A DNA stretch of 64,000 bases from Anodontia alba (taxonomy: Eukaryota; Mollusca; Bivalvia; Lucinida; Lucinidae). Numbering within the stretch: position 1 is the first letter of the stretch; each line of letters opens with the position of its first letter. The notes beneath the pieces were generated by a model. That model made no database searches, was not told the DNA's origin, and worked only from the letters and a program-made list of their open reading frames with translations. Of the stretch, positions 1-11,278 are shown piece by piece. The stretch spans positions 86,693,937-86,757,936 of the forward strand of contig OZ024834.1 of NCBI GenBank assembly GCA_964016985.1. The letters run 5' to 3'. The translations under genes and the position numbers were made by a program.

Positions 1-207
1 AAATGAAACCAAAGTCATATCATGACTAGTGACCAGCCTTAATCTGTAATAATCCACTAAATTTAAACCAAAATCATATCATGACTATAAAGGCTGGTCA
101 CTAGTGACCAGCCTTCATAGTCATGACATTTTTTCGGGGTTTTATTTCAGTGGATTATCAAACAGGATTATGAGAATAGTATTTAGTCACTGGAGACTGG
201 AGCCAGT
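1..207. mobile_element. AGACTGG-family MITE, cut by window edge
   Basis: The right end carries the terminal motif seen in two other copies (1192-1364 and 21096-21293): GTCACTGGAGACTGGAGCCA. The interior has the same short palindrome (GGCTGGTCACTAGTGACCAGCC, in part) and the phrase 'TTTTATTTCAGTGGATTAT'. The left terminus lies outside the window. It is non-coding, and probably mobilised by a Tc1/mariner-type transposase given the TA flanks of its relatives. Confidence 0.75.
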
Positions 208-738
208 CTGTTATTTAGCAAGCGCTCGCAAAACCCAAAGAATAAGCAGCAATATCATTTAACTTTACGTTACGATACGTTAACAAGCTACGGCCCTTTC
301 TTGGGATTTTTTAAGCAAAATGCCATGTTCAAACCACGTGATTCTGTCCATGTCAATCACAGCTTCAAACTACATGCAGTATGCAAGGATAAGTCGGAAT
401 ACAGAGCAACGTGTTAATTAATGTGTTACCTGGCTATTTCTTTCTCCTGTCTAATTTGCATGGATCGCAACGCTATCTGTTTCTGATGAAAGTATTCCGT
501 TTCTTGACAATTCTCTGACAGGCAAATTCATGAAACACACAGCGCTACAAATATCAATATTTTGAGCAATATTTTTCATGGTTTATATTGAGACCTTAAT
601 TATAGTCCAGTAAAAATGTCAGTTTATTTTATGATTGAAAACGTACACTAAAACTTGTGAAATGACAGCTAGCGCAACCTACTGCGCAGGTAGTTGGATC
701 ACCTCCGCTACTAAGGTTAACCTGTAAGTACACAACGT
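208..738. other. Unassigned intergenic sequence
   Basis: No coding region, RNA gene or clear repeat was recognised here. Confidence 0.5.
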
Positions 739-954
739 GAGAAATCGTACCTTTGGACATGTGCACCCAGCGAAGATTCAGATCAGCCTGCGCATTCGCG
801 CAGTCTGATCAGAATCTTCTATGGACGCTTTTTGGAAAGCCAAGAATGCAAAGTTTTTTTTTTCCATGCGGATAACAGATTCTTATCAGACTGCACGTTA
901 GCGCAGGCTGATTTGATCTTCGTCGGGCGCACATGTCAGAAGGTACGTTTTCTC
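739..954. mobile_element. Palindromic MITE, GAGAAA-CGTACCTT family
   Basis: The ends are imperfect inverted repeats (GAGAAATCGTACCTTTGGAC at left against the complement of AAGGTACGTTTTCTC at right). The interior holds the palindrome around CAGCCTGCGCATTCGCGCAG. Related pieces lie at about 23800-23860 and 62910-62995. Open reading frames across it are artefacts. Confidence 0.65.
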
Positions 955-1191
955 TCGTTCGGCTCGTATACGCCTGAAGTGATAGAATCCAAAGAAATGA
1001 TTGGTAGGACATTTATACAGGTGAGAATACGCCACGTCATGAGAAATGCGATCTTCATCAGGGATGGAGGTGGGGTGGAGTATGGTATGGGAACATTAAA
1101 GATCCCTGTAAGACAGAAAAGGAGCAGATCCATTTTTTTTTTAATATGGGTTCAAAATTTCCCTCCTGTCAAGGCGCTATGGTTAAACCTA

Positions 1192-1364
1192 GACTGGCTC
1201 CAGTCTCCAGTGACTTTTTTTCTTATAATCCTATTGATACAACCAAAAAATATTATGATTATAAAGGCTGGTCAGTGACCAGTCTTTATAGTCATAATAT
1301 TATTTTGGTTTTATTTTAGTGGATCATAATAAAAATATTTAGTCACTGGAGACTGGAGCCAGTC
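1192..1364. mobile_element. AGACTGG-family MITE, complete, TA target duplication
   Basis: The 25-bp terminal inverted repeats start GACTGGCTCCAGTCTCCAGT and end with its complement. TA dinucleotides flank both ends (1190-1191 and 1365-1366), as expected for Tc1/mariner-mobilised MITEs. The interior contains a second palindrome (GGCTGGTCAGTGACCAGTC). No coding capacity. Confidence 0.85.
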
Positions 1365-1366
1365 TA

Positions 1367-1836
1367 TGATTAACCCTCAGTGGTTCGAATTACCCATGTC
1401 TAGAATAGATTTCGATGGTCCGAAAGCTGTACGAGTGTACCTGTTATCAAAACAATGTGAGAAATTTGAGAATCAAAGATCGAACATTACCGGTCGGGGT
1501 TACGGAGAGGTTAAGTACCGCATGCGACATATTATCTCACACCCCTAAATTTGTATTCTAATCGTTATCTGACCTATCCTACAAATGCTACAATAGCCAT
1601 CTATCAGCCATCTTGCTTTGAGCAAACAATTCTGGGTTTTGTTTGAACGCTCATTATTCGTAAAATTGGTCATTGTCAGTAATGACAGACCTGGTGACAA
1701 ACGAACGATATATGTATTCATAATAGATTTTATCGATTTATACTAAGGCTGAAAGAAAGAGTGATACATATAGATAGAACTAAACGAAAGGTAATGAATT
1801 GTACATGTATGATTATTCAACATAAATTATCATATT
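1367..1836. other. Unassigned intergenic sequence
   Basis: No gene or repeat was recognised. This is the left flank of the large LINE insertion. Confidence 0.5.
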
Positions 1837-1852
1837 AAACATGCATCGAATA
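1837..1852 (+). repeat. Left target-site duplication of the L1-like LINE
   Basis: The 16-mer AAACATGCATCGAATA is repeated exactly at 19773-19788, directly after a poly(A) tract. The preceding bases read ATT, so the insertion point has the TT/AAA form typical of L1-type endonucleases. The AAA may be shared with the tail, leaving 13 unambiguous bases. Confidence 0.88.
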
Positions 1853-4475
1853 GTAACCTGTCTGTAATTATAGGTAAAGAATGAGCCTATGCACATAAAG
1901 AATGAGTCTGCTTAATTGTCAGCAGTCACGTCAACGTTGTCTGCCTGGTTGAAAGTATATATTATGAATAAGCCTGCTTACTTGTCTGAAATCATGAGCA
2001 TAAATTTCAAATAAAAATGAGTCTACTTACCTGTAGGATTAAATGTCAATATTGAGATGACCTACCTGTTAGAAGTCATGGCAACATTGAGCTAGTTAAC
2101 TGTTTGCATGTCTGAAATAATATATAAATTATGAGCCTACTTACTTGTCAGATGACATTTGAACATTGATCTTTTTGAGGTGTCTTACCTACTAGTAGGC
2201 ATGTAAACATTGACATTACACATTATGAATAAGCTGTTTAATTATTAGAAGTCATGTGTATACATTTACAATAAAGATTGATTCTGCTCACCTGTAAGAT
2301 GAAATGCCAACATTAAGGTTTCTCTCCTGTCAAAAGGCATATCAACATTGAACTGATTTACTGTTTACCTGTTTGAAATTATACATGGTTTGATGAAATG
2401 TAAGCTTTGAGCTGATTCAATGCATATCTGTCTCAGAGTACACATAAAGAAAGAGTCTGCTTACCTGTCAGAGGTCATGATAACTTTGAGCTGGCTTACT
2501 GTTTACCAGGCTGTAATAACTCATTATGAATAAGCCTGCCTACTTGTCAGGTGTATATTTTTCAAATAAGAATTGAGCCTTCTAAACTGTAAGATTCCAC
2601 ATTAATTTTTGAGGTGTCTTACCTGCTGGAAGGCATGTAAACGTTGAGCTGGCTTACTGTTTACTTGCCTAAAATTACTAATAAAGAATAAGCATATTTA
2701 CTTATCAGATAACATGTAAACAGTGAGATAGTGCACTGTTCTGTCTGCTATAAATTACACACAAAAATGAGTTTGCTTACCTGTCAGGAGTTATGTCAAC
2801 ATTAAGCTGGCTAAGTTTTGAATGAGCCTACTTACCTGTAGGATAAAATGTCAACACAAAGATGAAAAACCTGTCAGAAGTTATGTCAACATTGAGCTAG
2901 ATTTCTTGATTACCTGTCTGTAATTATAGGTAAAGAATGAGCCTATTCACCCGTTAGATGACATGTTAACATTGAGCTTATCCACTGTTTTGTCTGTTTG
3001 AAACTACACAAAAAAGTTAGTCTGTTTACCTGCCAGATGTCATGTTAATATTGAGCTGGCTGAATAGTTGCCTTTCTGAATGTATATATTATGAATAAGC
3101 CTGTTTATTAGTCAGAAATCATGTGTGTAAATTTACAAATAAAGAATGAGCCTGCTTACATCAATGATGACATGTCAACATTCAGTGTCTAACTTGTCAA
3201 ATGTCATGACAACATTTGAGCTGTTTACCTGTCTGAAACTATATATAAAGTATAAGCCTAATTTAACTGCCAGATGACATGTGTAACATTGATCTAATGC
3301 ACCAATTAGCTGTCTCATATTAAACATAAAGAATGAATCTGCTTAAATGTTAGCAGTCATGTCAACATTGGGCTGGCTTACTGTTTGCCTGTCTGAAAGT
3401 ATATATTATGAATAAGCCTGTTTACCTGTCAGAAATCATGAGCATAAATTTCAAATAAAGAATGAGCCTACTTACCTGTAGGATAAAATGTCAACATCGA
3501 GATAACCTACCTGTCAGAAGTTATGGCAACATTGGGCTAGTTTACTGTTTACATGTCTGAAATAATATATAAATTATGAGCCTACCTTCATGTCAGATGA
3601 CATCTGAACATTGATCTAATTTAATGATTTTTGTCTCATATAACACATAAAGAATGAGTGTTTATCTGTCAGAAATCATGTTGACATTAAGCTGGCTTAC
3701 TGTTGACCTATTTGAAATTACATATTATGAATAAACCTGATGTAAAAAAAAATCATATAAAGAGTTAAATTGTAGCTTGCTTACCTGTAGGATGAAATGT
3801 CACCACTGGAATGTCTTACCTGTCAGACATAATGTCAACATTGAGCTTGTTTACTGTTTACTTATCAGAAAATTATATATAAATTATGAACCTACTTACT
3901 TGTCAGATGACATGTTAACATTGATCTAATGCACCAATAACCTGTCTCATATTAAACATAAAGAATAAGTCTGCTTAACTGTCAGCAGTCACGTCAACAT
4001 TAAGCTTGCTTACTGTCTGCCTGGTTGAAAGTATATATTATGAATAAGCCTGCTTACTTGTTTGAAATCATGAGCATAAATTTCAAATAAAAATGAGCCT
4101 ACTTACCTGTAGGATTAAATGTCAATATTGAGATGACCTACCTGTTAGAAGTCATGGCAACATTGAGCTAGTTAACTGTTTGCATGTCTGAAATAATACA
4201 TAAATTATGAGCCTACTTACTTGTCAGATGACATTTGAACATTGATCTTTTTGAGGTGTTTTACCTACTAGAAGGCATGTAAACATTGAGCTGGCTTACT
4301 GTTTACTTGCCTGAAATTATTAATAAAGAATGAGCATATTTACTTATTAGATGACATGTAAACATTGAGCTAGTGCACTGTTCTGTCTGGTTTAATTTTG
4401 AATGAGCCTACTTACCTGTAGGATAAAATTTCAACACTGAGATGACTAACTTGTCAGAAGTAATGTCAACCATTG

Positions 4476-4745
4476 CGTTGACATCTCCATGCAATTTGGA
4501 CCCCTGTAGGCCCCAGTTTATATCATGAAAAGTTGGGTTGTCAGGGGTTTACCTTTATTTTTACACTTATACCTCAAGCATGGGCTTTTGTGGCTCATTG
4601 GAACCGCCTCACTGAGGCGGTTCTAGTGAGCTCCAGGGTTCTGTGTGTGGAGCGTAAACAAGAGAAATATTACAATTTTTCATCTTAAAAAATGGCGTTT
4701 TAAGAACTGTAAAGGAGGGCCATATTTCGCATGGGCGTGTTAACA
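4476..4745. mobile_element. MITE inserted in the monomer array
   Basis: Imperfect terminal inverted repeats read GTTGACATCTCCATGCAATT at left and complement the right end, which finishes GCATGGGCGTGTTAAC. The centre is the hairpin GAACCGCCTCACTGAGGCGG, related to the large hairpin MITE family at 20.2, 25.1 and 54.9 kb. Monomer sequence resumes on both sides, so this insertion came after the array formed. Confidence 0.7.
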
Positions 4746-4898
4746 TAATGATTGAGCTGGTTTACTGTTTACCTATCTGAAATTATACATAAGTTATGAG
4801 CCCACTTACTTGCCTTTAGAGAAAATATGTTATCATTGAGTTAGATTATGAATAAGCCTGTTTACCCGCTAGATATCATGCATATCAAATTACAAATA

Positions 4899-5230
4899 CA
4901 GTCGACTCTCGTTATCTCGAATTCCAGGGGACTCTCTGAAATACTTCGAGATATCCATACCTCGACATATCAGATTTGCAGAATTGTGGAAAAAATAATT
5001 CGATTAACCACATTTAACAAATATATATGTAATTAGATTCTTGAAGTTAGAGATACATTGAAAATATTGTGGAAAAGAGGAGAAATTGCTCCTTAGGAGC
5101 AATTTCGCCTCTTTTCCACAATATCATTTTACCTGTTGTAAGATTTTCATGCTTAGGCAGGGACCAGACTTTCACTTCGAGATAAGCGGTTATTCGAGAT
5201 AAGCGAGGTCGAGATAGCGGGAGTCAACTA
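4899..5230. mobile_element. pogo/Tigger-like MITE (CAGTCGACTCTCG family)
   Basis: Terminal inverted repeats start CAGTCGACTCTCGTTATCTC and end CGAGATAGCGGGAGTCAACT, with TA next to the left end. The interior is a long palindrome around GCTCCTTAGGAGC flanked by AAAGAGGAGAAATT. A second full copy is at 62571-62903. The CAGT start and TA context suggest pogo/Tigger mobilisation (inference from family knowledge). Confidence 0.8.
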
Positions 5231-5465
5231 TATAGAGTTAGTCTGCTTACTTGTAAGATGAAATGTTACAATTTTAGGTGTCTCACCTGTCAGAAATCAT
5301 ATCAAAATTAAACTAGCTTACTGTTTACCCGTCTGAAATTATACATTTAAGAATGAGTCTTCTTACCTCCTGGCTGACATGTTAATATTGATCTAATGCA
5401 CTGATCATCTTCTCATAATATACATAAAAATGAGTCTGCTTGCCTGTTAGAAGTCATGTCAACAT

Positions 5466-5758
5466 TGATTGATTGATTGTGTTGGGGTTTAACGACACGT
5501 CAACCCTTGAGGGTCATTTTGTGTCGTCTCCCAGAGAAAGGGAGAAAAGAGATAGAAGAGAGAGTAGAGGAGATGAAAGAGAGAGACAGGGAAGAAAGAG
5601 GAACAGGAATGAAAGTGAAGAAACAGAAGAAATAAAAACATTCCCCCTCTACCCTTACCCACTACAAGGATAGCAGGCCTTGCCCAACTGTAAGCCAGTA
5701 TCAGTTGGACGCCCCAGTGATGTAAGATACACAGCACCTTCGCACCACCCGACCACCC
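5466..5758. repeat. Dispersed GGGGTTTAACGACAC repeat inserted in the array
   Basis: The block starts TGTTGGGGTTTAACGACACG and contains a purine-rich GAGAAAGGGAGAAAAGAGAT stretch, then resumes array monomer at about 5762. The complement of its first 70 bases recurs three times in tandem at about 58187-58385, so it is a dispersed family. The ORFs over it are low-complexity artefacts. Confidence 0.6.
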
Positions 5759-8170
5759 CCCATGTCAACATTGAGCTGGCTTGTTGTTCACCTGTCTGGA
5801 ATCACACATTATGATTAACCTGTTTACCTGTCTGTTATAGACATACAGTATAATACAACACAAATTACTAGTTTACAAAATAACTTGTATACTGAATTAA
5901 TTTGTGTATATTGTATTCAATGAATTTTTAAGTGAAAAATGAAGCTTCCCAATAGAACCAGCTTACTGTTTACCTGGCAGAACTCACAAATAAAGAATGA
6001 GATGTTTATCTGTTAGATATCAAGTCCTTTTTGAGTTGGTCTTAAATGAATCTGTTTACATGTCAGCCCTACGTATTTACAAATAAGGACTAAGATTGCT
6101 GAACTGTAGGATGCCACATCTATTTTGAGCTGTCTGACCTGTCAGAAGCCATGTAAACATTGAGTTAGTTTACTGTTCAACCTATCTGAAATTATTTAAA
6201 ATGAACGAGCCTATTTACTTGTCATATGACATGTAAACATTGACATTACACATTATGAATAACCTGCGTAACCATTAGAAGTCATGTGTATAAATTAACA
6301 AATAAATAATAAGACTGCTCACCTGTAAGATGAAATGCCAATATTAAGATTTCTCTCCTGTCAGAAGGCATGTCAAGATTGGGCTGATTCACTGTTTACC
6401 GGTTTGAAATTATACATGATGTTTGATGAAATGTAAACTTTGAGCGGATTCAATGCATATCTGTCTCAGAGTACACATAAAATAGTCTGCTTACGTGTCA
6501 GAGTTCATGTTAACTTTGAGCTGGCTTACTCTTTACCTGGCTGTAATAACTCATTATGAATAAGCCTGCTTACATGTCAGGTGAATATTTTTCAAATAAG
6601 AATTGAGCCTTCTAAACTGTAAGATGCCACATTAATTCTGAGGTGTCTTACCCGCTGGAAGGCATGTAAACATTGAGCTGGCTTACTGTTTTGCTTGCCT
6701 GAAATTATATATAAAGAATAAGCATATTTACTTATCAGATGACATGTAAAAATTGAGCTAGTGCACTATACTGTCTGTTTCAAATTACACACAAAAATGA
6801 GTTTGCTTATCTGACAGGAGTCATGTCAACATTAAGCTGTTTAATTTTAGAATAAGCCTACTTACCTGTAGGATAAAATGTCAACACTGAGATAACTAAC
6901 CTGTCAGAAGTTATGTCAACATTGAGCTAGTTTTCTTGTTTACCTGTCTGTAATTATCTGTAAAGAATGAGCCTATTCACCTGTTAGATGACATGTTAAT
7001 ATTGAGCTTATTCACTGTATGTCTGTTTAAAATTACACACAAAAGTAAGTCTGCTTACTTGTCAGATGTCATGTTAACATTGAGCCTGCAGAATGGTCGC
7101 ATTTCTGAATGTATACATTATGAATAAGTCTGTTTATTAGACAGAAATCATATGTGTAAATTTATAAATAAAGAATGAGCCTGCTTACATTTTTAATGAA
7201 ATGTCAACATTCAGTGTCTTACCAATTAAATGTTATGACAACACCGAGCTGTTTACCTATCTGAATCGATACATTAAGTATGAGCCTACTTAACTGTCAG
7301 ATGACATCTTTAACATTGATCTAATACACCAATTAGCTGTCTCATATTAAACATAAAGAATGAGTCTGCTTAAATGTTAGCAGTCATGTCAACATTTAGC
7401 TGGCTTACTGTTTGCCTGTCTGAAAGTTTATATTATGAATAAGCCTGTTTACCTGCCAGAAATCATGAGTATAAATTTCAAATAAAGAATGAGTTTACTT
7501 ACCTGTAGGATAAAATGTCAACATTTAAGATGGCCTACCTGTCAGACTTATGGCAAAATTGAGCTAGTTAACTGTTTACATGTATGAAATAATACATAAA
7601 TTACTAGCCTACTTACATGTCAGATGACATCTGAACATTGATCTAATTCAATGATTTTTGTCTCATATTACACATAAAGATTGAGTCTGTTTACCTGAGC
7701 CTACTAACCAGTAAGATGACATGTTATCATTGATCTAATGCATTAATCCTCTAGCTCATGTTACATTTAAAGAATCAGTCTGCTTACCTGTTATAAGTCA
7801 TGTCAACATTTAGCTGGCTCACTATTTGTCTGTTTGAAATTATACGTGAATAAATAAGCCTGCTTACTTGCTAGAAATCATGTGTATAATTTTTCAAATA
7901 AAGAGTGAGCCTGCTTACCTGCAGGATGAAATGTCAACATTAAAAGTCTTGCCTGTCAGAAGTCATGTTAACATTGAGCTACTTCACTTTTTACCTGTCT
8001 GAAATTATATATGAATTATGAGCCTACTAGCTTGTTAGTGGTCATGTAAACATTGACCTAATTCAGTGATTTTCTGTCTAATATAAAACAGAAAAAATGT
8101 GTGTGCTTATCTGTCAGAAGATATGTCACCATTGAGCTAGCTAACTATTAACCTCTCTGACAGGCTTATT

Positions 8171-8740
8171 TTAAACTGACGTATTGTTCACCTGGCCAAA
8201 ATCTTGTAAGAGCTGCTCATTGATATAGAATCTGCATTGTTTTTCAATTGAAATGTGTTCTTTATTTTAGTGTGCTGTATATTGGCCAAAAATCTTCTTG
8301 ACATAATTTCCAAGAAGATAATTGTTGTGTTAGCTTTTATGTATTTTCATCTATTTGTTCCATTTACATACCACCTTGTACATAATATGGTTTGATTAGT
8401 ATGTTCTTTAAACAATATATATTAGCATGGAAAGTATAAGAATTATAAAATTCATCAAACAAATATATTGATACAGCCAGAATACACAGACAATAGCAAT
8501 ACATTTTTTAAGATGCTAAAACTGAATGTAACTTTGTATTCATAAACAAAAACTTACGAGGATATTATGTATTAGAGTACCAAAACAGCAACCGGAAAAT
8601 GACTGATTTTAAGGTAAGTTCTCCCAAGGAGGGTGATGTTTTAATGCTACACTGCTTTTTTCCATTAGACCTTAGAAAAATGCAAGATTTATTTCATATG
8701 CCCCTGATAACTGTAGAAAGACAATATTTGTTATTTATAT
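8171..8740 (+). other. LINE leader between monomer array and ORF
   Basis: This is unique AT-rich sequence. No ORF1 was found. A short ATG-led stretch at about 8598 runs into a GTAAGT-like donor (AAGGTAAGTTC near 8611), which might be a splice signal in the LINE transcript, but nothing else supports that. Confidence 0.4.
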
Positions 8741-10729
8741 ATGAGAATGGTTGAGGAATTAACAATTTTTTCACAGAACTGTCGCGGAGGCTTGTCAATT
8801 GCAACAAAGAGACGGGATCTGTTCCAATACGTAAGGTCAAAACATTTTGATATAATCTGTTTGCAGGATACACACATTAGTCCTAAATTAGACTCATTTA
8901 TAAAGTCGGAGTGGGGTTTTGAAGCTTATTGTAGCTCCTATACTACAAATAGTCGTGATGTGATGGTCCTGTTTAATAATACGTTTGAACATAAGGTTAA
9001 TCGTGTGAAAACTGACAAGAACGGTAACTTTATTATCTTAGAACTAAACATTGAAGGCAAAAATATTACATTAGTTAATCTATATGGACCTAATGAAGAT
9101 AAGCCCGAATTTTACGAAAATATTAAACAAAAATTGGCCGATTTTGAAAATGAGGAGGTAATTATATGTGGAGACTGGAACCTTTGTCTAGATGCTGAAA
9201 AGGATTGTGAAAACTTCTTACATATCAATAATCCTAGAGCTCGAAACATAGTTTTAAACTTACTAGACGAAAATGGCTTTAAAGATCCATGGCGTATTAT
9301 GAACGAGAACGTGCGAAAATACACTTGGCGAAGACTAAATCCGACAAGAAAACAATCACGATTAGATTTCTTTCTTGTTCATGAAAGCATTTTTCAGTTT
9401 GTCACTGCTGCTAATATCACTTCGGGTTATAGAACAGATCATTCTGCTATTACATTAAAATTAAAATTTCAAGAAAGTGCAAGGGGGAAAGGATATTGGA
9501 AATTTAACAACTCGTTACTTAAAGCTAAAATATATGTAGATAAAGTTAAAAGAGTAATAGAAGAAGTAAAACAAACGTATGCGATAAATTTGCAAGGTGA
9601 AATAAATATTCCAAACGAAGATGTTATTTTCAACATAAACGACCAACTATTTTTAGAAACACTCTTGGTTATTATCAGGGGACATACTATAAAATATAGC
9701 TCTTTTAAAAAGAAACAATTTCTTGCAGAAGAAACAAAACTTGAAGAAGAAATATTAGATCCAGAGACCCGTATAAATGATAACCTCTGTAATGTAACCG
9801 ATCAAATAATTCAAACTCTGAGCCAGAAAAAAATAAGATTAACTGAAATAAGAAAAATAAAAATAGACGGTGTTATGCTTAGATCAAGAACGAGGTATCA
9901 AGACTTAGGAGAGAAACCCACTAAATATTTTTTGGGCCTGGAAAATAGGCAATATACAAATAAGGTAATGAATAAAGTAATTGATTCGAACGCGGTGGAA
10001 CATACAGATACAAAAGATATCCTTAATTGCCAAAAACAATTTTATGAAAATCTTTGGTATTTAATACCAGTTTCGGAAAATAACTCATTGACTGATATAT
10101 TAGGCGAAAATAAAGATAAGTTATCGGACGAGGAGGTTCAAACCTTAGAAGGTAAAATCACATATGCAGAGTTATTACATGCTTTAAAACAAATGAAAAA
10201 TGAAAAGAGTCCGGGATTAGACGGTTATACGGCAGAACTCTTCAAATTGTTTTGGATAGATTTAGGCATTTTTGTTCTACGATCAATTAATTATGGGTAT
10301 GAAAAAGGGTCGCTTTCAATGACACAAAAACAAGGCGTCATAACATGTTTGCCAAAACAAGATAAAGACAGAAATTACCTAAAAAATTGGCGACCTATAT
10401 CTCTCCTAAATGTAGTTTATAAACTTGCATCGTCAGCAATCGCAAATAGAATGAAAACAGTTTTAGACTCTCTAATACACGAGGTTCAGAAAGGTTTTAT
10501 TTCTGGAAGATGTATCTCTGAAAATGTTAGGCAAATTTATGATGCGTTGTTTGAAACAAAAAATCAAGAATTGCCAGGTTTAATTCTCTCTGTTGATTTT
10601 GAAAAGGCTTTTGATACGGTATCGTGGGAATTTATAGAAAAAGTTTTAAAGTATTTTAATTTTGGACCATCGATTATTTCGTGGATTAAGTTATTTCAAA
10701 GCGGATCTGAATCGTGTATAATCCAAAAT
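8741..10729 (+). pseudogene. LINE endonuclease-reverse transcriptase, N-terminal part (interrupted)
   Basis: This encodes the single large LINE protein that nicks target DNA and reverse-transcribes the element RNA. Residues 1-240 form an APE-type endonuclease with QNCRG, LQDTH (most relatives have LQETH), GPNED, GDWN, RLDFFLV and DHSAI motifs in order. The RT begins at about residue 480 with the motifs ending SPGLDGYTAELFK, then LKNWRPISLLNVVYK, VQKGFISGR and motif A SVDFEKAFDTVSWEF. The reading frame is open for 663 codons to 10729, where the DIRS begins, and it continues in the same frame at 16959. The open frame visible beyond 10729 to 11020 is DIRS sequence and not part of this protein. 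Confidence 0.9.
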
Positions 10730-10766
10730 TTAGTTTTTATAAGTAAAACTTATTTTAACAAGGATA

Positions 10767-10928
10767 CTCACCACAGACTTAACTTAGTGCATTTCCCTTA
10801 TTCCCCGCAAAGAATTTTATGGATCGATCTGTATGGTTCGGTACTCCGTAGTATCAGTACTGGTAATTACCCAGTGAATAAAAGCGCGCGAAAGCGCACG
10901 GACTTCACGGGTACTTCAGAAATTCCCT
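10767..10928. repeat. DIRS inverted terminal repeat (3' side of element)
   Basis: About 162 bp, starting CTCACCACAGACTTAACTTA, and nearly a perfect reverse complement of 16780-16941. A GC-rich core reads AAGCGCGCGAAAGCGC. The outermost 37 bases (10730-10766) are not shared with the other end and represent the unique terminus copied in the internal complementary region. Confidence 0.9.
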
Positions 10929-10964
10929 TGCCCTCAAGATGGAGGGGTCGGGAGATGGAACTCT

Positions 10965-11061
10965 GCGTTAAGTCTGTGGTGAGTATCCTTGTTAAAATAA
11001 GTTTTACTTATAAAAACTAAATTTTAACTGGAGTCTCCTCACCACAGACTTACCTTAGTGC
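10965..11061. repeat. DIRS internal complementary region
   Basis: Positions 10970-11020 are the complement of the left outer end (10730-10783). Positions 11021-11061 are the complement of the right outer end (about 16918-16958). Read on the minus strand the block is right end joined to left end, the circle-junction template used in the DIRS replication model. Its place just after the recombinase ORF is canonical. Confidence 0.9.
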
Positions 11062-11278
11062 AGAATCAGCCTTGGTGGGAAGGAATCTTTAACCATCATA
11101 CAGAACGATCCTTTTATCCAGGGATAAATCCTGTGGAAACTTAGAATTCTAAGTTCATAAAATAATGGAAATTAAGTAAGAAACTAAATTTCCACCACTC
11201 TATCCCTGGAAACAGCACTTTCATATCCAAGTACCTTTGAATCTGTCTTGCTAGGACTCAGACGATAGTCTCTCAAGA

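Larger units (their letters stand above)
1853..8170 (+). repeat. Degenerate ~80-bp tandem monomer array (LINE 5' region)
   Basis: Roughly 80-bp units alternate two half-units: one like CTTACCTGTCAGAAGTCATG..CAACATTGAGCTGG and one like CTTACTGTTTACCTGTCTGA..ATTATGAATAAGCCTG. The array begins in mid-unit directly after the target duplication. Larger blocks repeat at an offset of about 4.03 kb (for example near 2400 and 6430, or 3340 and 7366). Others repeat at about 2.08 kb (1940 and 4016). Three later insertions interrupt it. Because it lies inside the target duplications it belongs to the LINE, and is comparable in position to the promoter monomers of rodent L1. A promoter role is inference. 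Confidence 0.85.

Noticed and set aside
832..1278. 148-codon ORF
   Set aside because: It runs through a palindromic MITE and poly-T; no motif or splice context.
5473..5673. Arg/Glu-rich ORF
   Set aside because: Low-complexity GAGA purine stretch of a dispersed repeat.
1853..8170. CRISPR array or independent centromeric satellite
   Set aside because: Units are contiguous, diverged and lack spacers. The LINE target duplication encloses the array, so a free satellite is not needed.
10730..11020. C-terminal extension of the 759-codon LINE ORF
   Set aside because: The frame runs by chance into the DIRS terminal repeat; the true continuation is at 16959.
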